Assembly (NCBI GenBank): GCA_035627915.1
Contig: DASPKT010000390.1
Location: 1-34,610 of the forward strand
From: DASPKT01 sp035627915
GTDB taxonomy: Bacteria > Pseudomonadota > Alphaproteobacteria > Azospirillales > Azospirillaceae
Reading direction: 5' to 3'
DNA length: 34,610 nt
Shown: positions 32,000 to 34,610 of the stretch, piece after piece
Layout of the letters: each line of letters starts with the position of its first letter
Position numbering within the stretch: position 1 is the first letter of the stretch
Translations under genes and position numbers: made by a program
The notes under the pieces: generated by a model
The model's input: only the letters and a program-made list of their open reading frames with translations
Databases searched by the model: none
Told to the model about the DNA's origin: nothing

Positions 32000-32962
32000 A
32001 TGAAGAAGGTCCTTGTTTGCGGCGCGACCGGTTTCATCGGGCGCAACATTGTCGAGGCGCTTGCACGCCGGGACGATCTCGAGGTGCATGGCGTCCGCTT
32101 CAGCCGGCCGGGCTTCGACTGCCCGGGGGTCGTCTGGCACCAGGCGGACCTCCGCGATCCCCAGGAGGTCGCCCGGCTCGTCCAGGGGATGGACGTGATC
32201 GTCCAGGCCGCGGCGACCACGTCGGGCGCCGCCGATATCGTTGCGCGCCCCTATATCCATGTGACAGACAATGCGGTCATGAACTCCCATATCCTGCGCG
32301 CCGCCTACGACGCGCGGGTCGGCCAGCTGGTGTTCTTCAGCTGTACCGTCATGCTCGCATCCGCCGAGCAGCCGCAGACCGAGGCCGACTGGGATGCCAG
32401 CAAAGAGATGCATCCCCGCTATTTCGGGATCGGCTGGACGAAGGTCTATGTCGAGAAGATGTGCGAGTTCTTCTCGCGGCTCGGCGTCACGCGGCACACC
32501 GTGATCCGTCACTCCAACGTCTACGGTCCCCACGACAAGTTCGACTTGGCCCGCAGCCACGTGGTCGGCGCGACGGTCACGAAGGTGATGAGTGCCACCG
32601 ACGGACGCATCGTCGTCTGGGGCGACGGGTCGGAGCGGCGGGACCTGCTCTATGTCGGAGACCTTGTCGACCTGGTGGAGCGCTGCATCGACCGCCAGGA
32701 GGCTGCCTACGAACTCCTGAATGCAGGCAGCGGCGAGATGATCGCCGTCCGTGACCTCGTCGCCGCGGTTATCGCCGCATCGGGCAGGGACCTGCGGATC
32801 GTGTACGACCCCGCCGCACCGACGATCCCCTTCTTCATCCGCCTTTGCAGCGGCCGGGCCCGGGATCGGTTCGGCTGGTCGCCGGCGACGGGGCTTGACG
32901 AAGGGCTCCGGCGGACCCTGGCCTGGTGGCGGGACGCGTATGGCGGCGCGTCCGCATCCTGA
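32000..32962 (+). CDS. NAD-dependent epimerase/dehydratase with altered catalytic motif
   Basis: A 320-residue extended SDR from ATG 32000, last gene of the operon. VLVCGATGFIGRNIVEAL binds NAD, and VIRHSNVYGPHDKFDLARSHVVGA and VWGDGSERRDLLYVGDLVDL resemble GDP-fucose synthase-type epimerases. The expected Tyr-x3-Lys is not visible: the segment reads RYFGIGWTKVYVEKMCEF, where Lys148 is preceded four residues earlier by Ile144, with Tyr141 three residues further upstream. FFSCTVMLAS occupies the usual Ser region. The enzyme may use another proton donor or only bind substrate. It may be the final 4-keto reductase or epimerase of the deoxysugar made upstream. Confidence 0.82.
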   Translation: MKKVLVCGATGFIGRNIVEALARRDDLEVHGVRFSRPGFDCPGVVWHQADLRDPQEVARLVQGMDVIVQAAATTSGAADIVARPYIHVTDNAVMNSHILRAAYDARVGQLVFFSCTVMLASAEQPQTEADWDASKEMHPRYFGIGWTKVYVEKMCEFFSRLGVTRHTVIRHSNVYGPHDKFDLARSHVVGATVTKVMSATDGRIVVWGDGSERRDLLYVGDLVDLVERCIDRQEAAYELLNAGSGEMIAVRDLVAAVIAASGRDLRIVYDPAAPTIPFFIRLCSGRARDRFGWSPATGLDEGLRRTLAWWRDAYGGASAS

Positions 32963-33082
32963 GGCTTGCCCTTTCCGCCCGCCAGGGGGCGCGCCGACCG
33001 GCGGCGTCGCGGGCGACGTCCACCCGCTGCACGCCGGGTCGTGCCCGCCGGGACGCCGGCGCCCGGCGTCCCGGGGCGCTCC

Positions 33083-33132
33083 GGTGGATCCGGCCGGCAA
33101 CCAGCGGGGTGGATCCGGCCGGCGACCAGCGG
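33083..33132. repeat. 25-bp tandem direct repeat, two copies
   Basis: Two adjacent 25-base units, 33083-33107 and 33108-33132, each beginning ggtggatccggccgg and ending accagcgg, differ at one base (a versus g at unit position 17). Non-coding; probably slippage duplication. Confidence 0.85.
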
Positions 33133-33537
33133 GACGGGCAGCCCGGTGAAGGGCTGCTTCTCCGATAGACGGCTGTAGGCCCGCTGCTGGGGTCCGCGGG
33201 TCGGGCGCCGGCGCGGGGTAATGAGCCGGCGCTCTCCACCCGACCCGGCATCTTCCGGTTTCCGCACGGGGCAATCGCCGCAACGACGGCGGCCAGCGTG
33301 GCATGCACCGACGGTGCCGGGGAATTGCCGAGCACGGACTTCCTCTGGGGCAGCCCGCCATTGCAGCATCGGCCGACACCATGCGTCGCCTGCGCCGGGG
33401 CCCCCTGGCGCAGGGACCGGTGCAGCACCGCGCCTTGCGCGGGCACAGCGGGCAGGTAAGGAAGAAGTGCCCCCGCATGCCGCCGCGCCTGCGCGGTGCG
33501 GCGATCAGGGCGACCTGGGCCGTGTCTCGAAACGTCG

Positions 33538-33571
33538 GCGCCTACGAAGTCCGGCCGGACTTCGTAGGCGC
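33538..33571. terminator. Perfect 34-bp palindrome, possible bidirectional terminator
   Basis: GCGCCTACGAAGTCCGG is followed immediately by its exact reverse complement, giving a 34-base palindrome centred between 33554 and 33555. In RNA it would form a stem of about 15 pairs with a tight loop. It lies 32 bases beyond the stop of the minus-strand repeat gene and roughly 575 bases past the sugar operon. There is no T-tract on either side, so a classical rho-independent terminator is not proved; mRNA stabilisation or a protein-binding site are alternatives. Confidence 0.55.
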
Positions 33572-33602
33572 GACACCCCGCCTATACTGGCGGCGACCAG
33601 GG

Positions 33603-34610
33603 CTACATGAACAGCGCGTCCACCTGTGCCTGGGTCATCGCCGCGATCTGCGTCGCGTTGAAGCCACCAACCTGGGCATCCGAGAGCGCCACGAGGTCCG
33701 TGGTCTCGAAGCCGGTGATCTGCGTCGTCGTCAGCGCGCCGATCTGGTTCGTGGTCAGTCCAAGCACCTGGGTCGTGGACAGGGCTGCAATCGAGGTGCT
33801 GGTCAGCGCCGTGATCTGCGTCGTGAGCAGGGCGTTGACCTGGGTAGAGGTCAGGCCGACGATCTGCGTGGTGGTCAGCACCGCCAGGTCGGTCGTCTCC
33901 AGGCCGCGCACCTGGGTCGTGGTCAACGCCGCGAACTGCGTCGTCGTAAGCGCCACGACCTGGGTGGTGGTCAGCGCCCCCACCTGGGTGACGGTCAGGC
34001 CGCGCACCTGGGTGGTGGTGAGGCCGGTGACCTGGGTGGTGGTCAGGGCGCCCATCTGCGTCGCCGTCAGCCCGGCCACCTGCGAGGAGGTCAGGCCCGC
34101 CATCTGCGTCGTGGTCAGCACGACCAGGTCGGTCGTCTCGATGCCGGCCAGCTGCGTGTTGGTCAGCGCACCCAGCTGGGTGGACGAGAGGCCCGCCACC
34201 TGGGTGGTGGTCAGCGCCGCGATGTCGGTGGTCTCAAGGCCGCGCACCTGGGTGGTGGTCAGCGAGTTGACCTGGGTGGTGGTCAGCGCCCCCACCTGCG
34301 TGGTGGTCAGCCCGGCGACCTGGGTCGCGGTCAGGCCGCGCACCTGGGTGGTGCTCAGCGCACCGACCTGGGTGGTGGTCAGCGCCCCCACCTGGGTGGC
34401 GGTCAGGGCGGTGACCTGGGTCGCGGTCACCCCGGCCAGCTGCGTGGTGGTCAGCACCGCCAGGTCGGTGGTCTCCAGGCCGCGCACCTGGGTGGTGCTC
34501 AGCACGCCGACCTGGGTGGTGGTCAGCGCCCCCACCTGGGTGGTGGTCAGCGCGCCCACCTGGGTGGCGGTCAGCCCGCGTACCTGGGTGGTGGTGAGGC
34601 CGGTGACCTG
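33603..34610 (-). CDS. Long threonine-rich octapeptide-repeat protein, C-terminal part (5' end beyond right edge)
   Basis: The minus-strand frame is open from the right edge to the TAG at 33605-33603. The 335 visible residues consist of 41 consecutive octapeptides of consensus [A/G]-L-T-T-T-Q-V-[G/A/R], then ALFM and the stop. Five units carry E-T-T-D instead of T-T-T-Q. There is no C-terminal anchor, sorting signal or globular tail: the repeats run to the end. No start lies in the window, so total length is unknown. Thr at positions 3-5 with Gln after them could cap short helices; the hydrophobic Leu and Val would stack. Similar arrays occur in poorly characterised proteins of Azospirillum-like bacteria, from memory only. 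Being rich in Thr, it is a conceivable O-glycosylation target of the neighbouring island. Confidence 0.85.
   Translation of the reverse strand, partial: QVTGLTTTQVRGLTATQVGALTTTQVGALTTTQVGVLSTTQVRGLETTDLAVLTTTQLAGVTATQVTALTATQVGALTTTQVGALSTTQVRGLTATQVAGLTTTQVGALTTTQVNSLTTTQVRGLETTDIAALTTTQVAGLSSTQLGALTNTQLAGIETTDLVVLTTTQMAGLTSSQVAGLTATQMGALTTTQVTGLTTTQVRGLTVTQVGALTTTQVVALTTTQFAALTTTQVRGLETTDLAVLTTTQIVGLTSTQVNALLTTQITALTSTSIAALSTTQVLGLTTNQIGALTTTQITGFETTDLVALSDAQVGGFNATQIAAMTQAQVDALFM
33618..34610 (-). repeat. 24-bp coding tandem repeat, 41 full units with a 14-unit higher-order period
   Basis: The coding DNA repeats every 24 bases without a single frame break or insertion across 993 bases. 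Numbering from the right edge, ETTD-type units are 6, 16, 20, 30 and 38. Units 6-19 (34146-34481) and 20-33 (33810-34145) match position by position, including the ETTD units, the -QVR units and the serine-containing units, which shows an older 336-base duplication. Units near the stop are the most degenerate. Confidence 0.9.

Larger units (their letters stand above)
32963..33602. other. 640-base non-coding gap between the sugar operon and the repeat protein
   Basis: No credible gene on either strand: open frames exist, but they are Arg/Pro/Ala-rich translations typical of non-coding GC-rich DNA. It holds a 25-bp tandem duplication (33083-33132) and a perfect 34-bp palindrome (33538-33571). 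The flanking genes converge, so this is where both transcripts should end. Its length is unusual in an otherwise tightly packed region, which could mean a decayed gene or mobile element. I see no terminal inverted repeats or transposase motifs. Confidence 0.55.

Noticed and set aside
32963..33602. Remnant insertion sequence
   Set aside because: No transposase motif, terminal inverted repeats or target duplication found; only a short tandem repeat and a palindrome.
33221..33610. A 129-codon plus-strand frame in the non-coding gap
   Set aside because: Arg/Pro/Ala-rich, no domain, crosses the palindrome and runs into the repeat gene's end; no credible ribosome binding site.
33618..34610. Regular repeats that could be mistaken for a CRISPR array
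   Set aside because: The 24-base units are contiguous with no spacers and stay in one reading frame, encoding octapeptides.

Overview
The window is GC-rich DNA that looks alphaproteobacterial, most likely Rhodospirillales (Azospirillum or Skermanella-like; this is inference). The pointers are flaF, a flagellin regulator largely confined to alphaproteobacteria, together with TPR-fused glycosyltransferases and a DUF6165 gene. There is no tRNA, rRNA, insertion sequence, phage gene or CRISPR array. Almost everything is a glycan-assembly island sitting between flaF and the 3' end of a very long threonine-rich repeat protein.

Layout. (1) 1-2303, minus strand: the N-terminus of an asparagine synthase cut by the left edge, preceded by a TPR/glycosyltransferase-like gene. 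(2) 2459-3801, plus: flaF and a PPC-like unknown protein. (3) 4007-8036, plus: a FkbM-like methyltransferase-fold protein, an 899-residue TPR-glycosyltransferase-FkbM fusion, and DUF6165. (4) 8051-13417, minus: two GT41 (O-GlcNAc-transferase-like) genes followed by manC, which makes GDP-mannose. (5) 13689-21063: a FkbM methyltransferase, then two paralogous CgeB-like glycosyltransferases on the minus strand flanking a radical SAM protein and an aldo/keto reductase on the plus strand. (6) 21340-32962, plus: twelve closely packed genes, several overlapping, that read as one operon: GDP-fucose/colitose synthase-like, E1 alpha, E1 beta, a ColD-like dehydratase, a Gmd-type dehydratase, a GHMP kinase, FkbM methyltransferase, Fe/2OG dioxygenase, TylF-like methyltransferase, PhyH dioxygenase, SDR, and an NAD-dependent epimerase. 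(7) 32963-33602: non-coding, with a 25-bp tandem duplication and a 34-bp perfect palindrome. (8) 33603 to the right edge, minus: the C-terminus of the octapeptide-repeat protein.

How the genes fit together. ManC supplies GDP-mannose. The Gmd-type enzyme would make the 4-keto-6-deoxy intermediate. The ColD-like protein has histidine where ordinary DegT aminotransferases have the PLP lysine, which is the hallmark of C-3 deoxygenation, so a GDP-3,6-dideoxy sugar is predicted. The Fcl/ColC-like enzyme could then give a colitose-type product. The striking addition is a thiamine-diphosphate E1 alpha/beta pair lodged between these genes with no E2 or E3 partner. It could add a two-carbon branch to the keto sugar. 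Methyltransferases and two dioxygenases suggest further decoration. The TPR glycosyltransferases and GT41 enzymes suggest transfer to protein. Flagellin is a natural acceptor given flaF, and the threonine-rich repeat protein is a second candidate.
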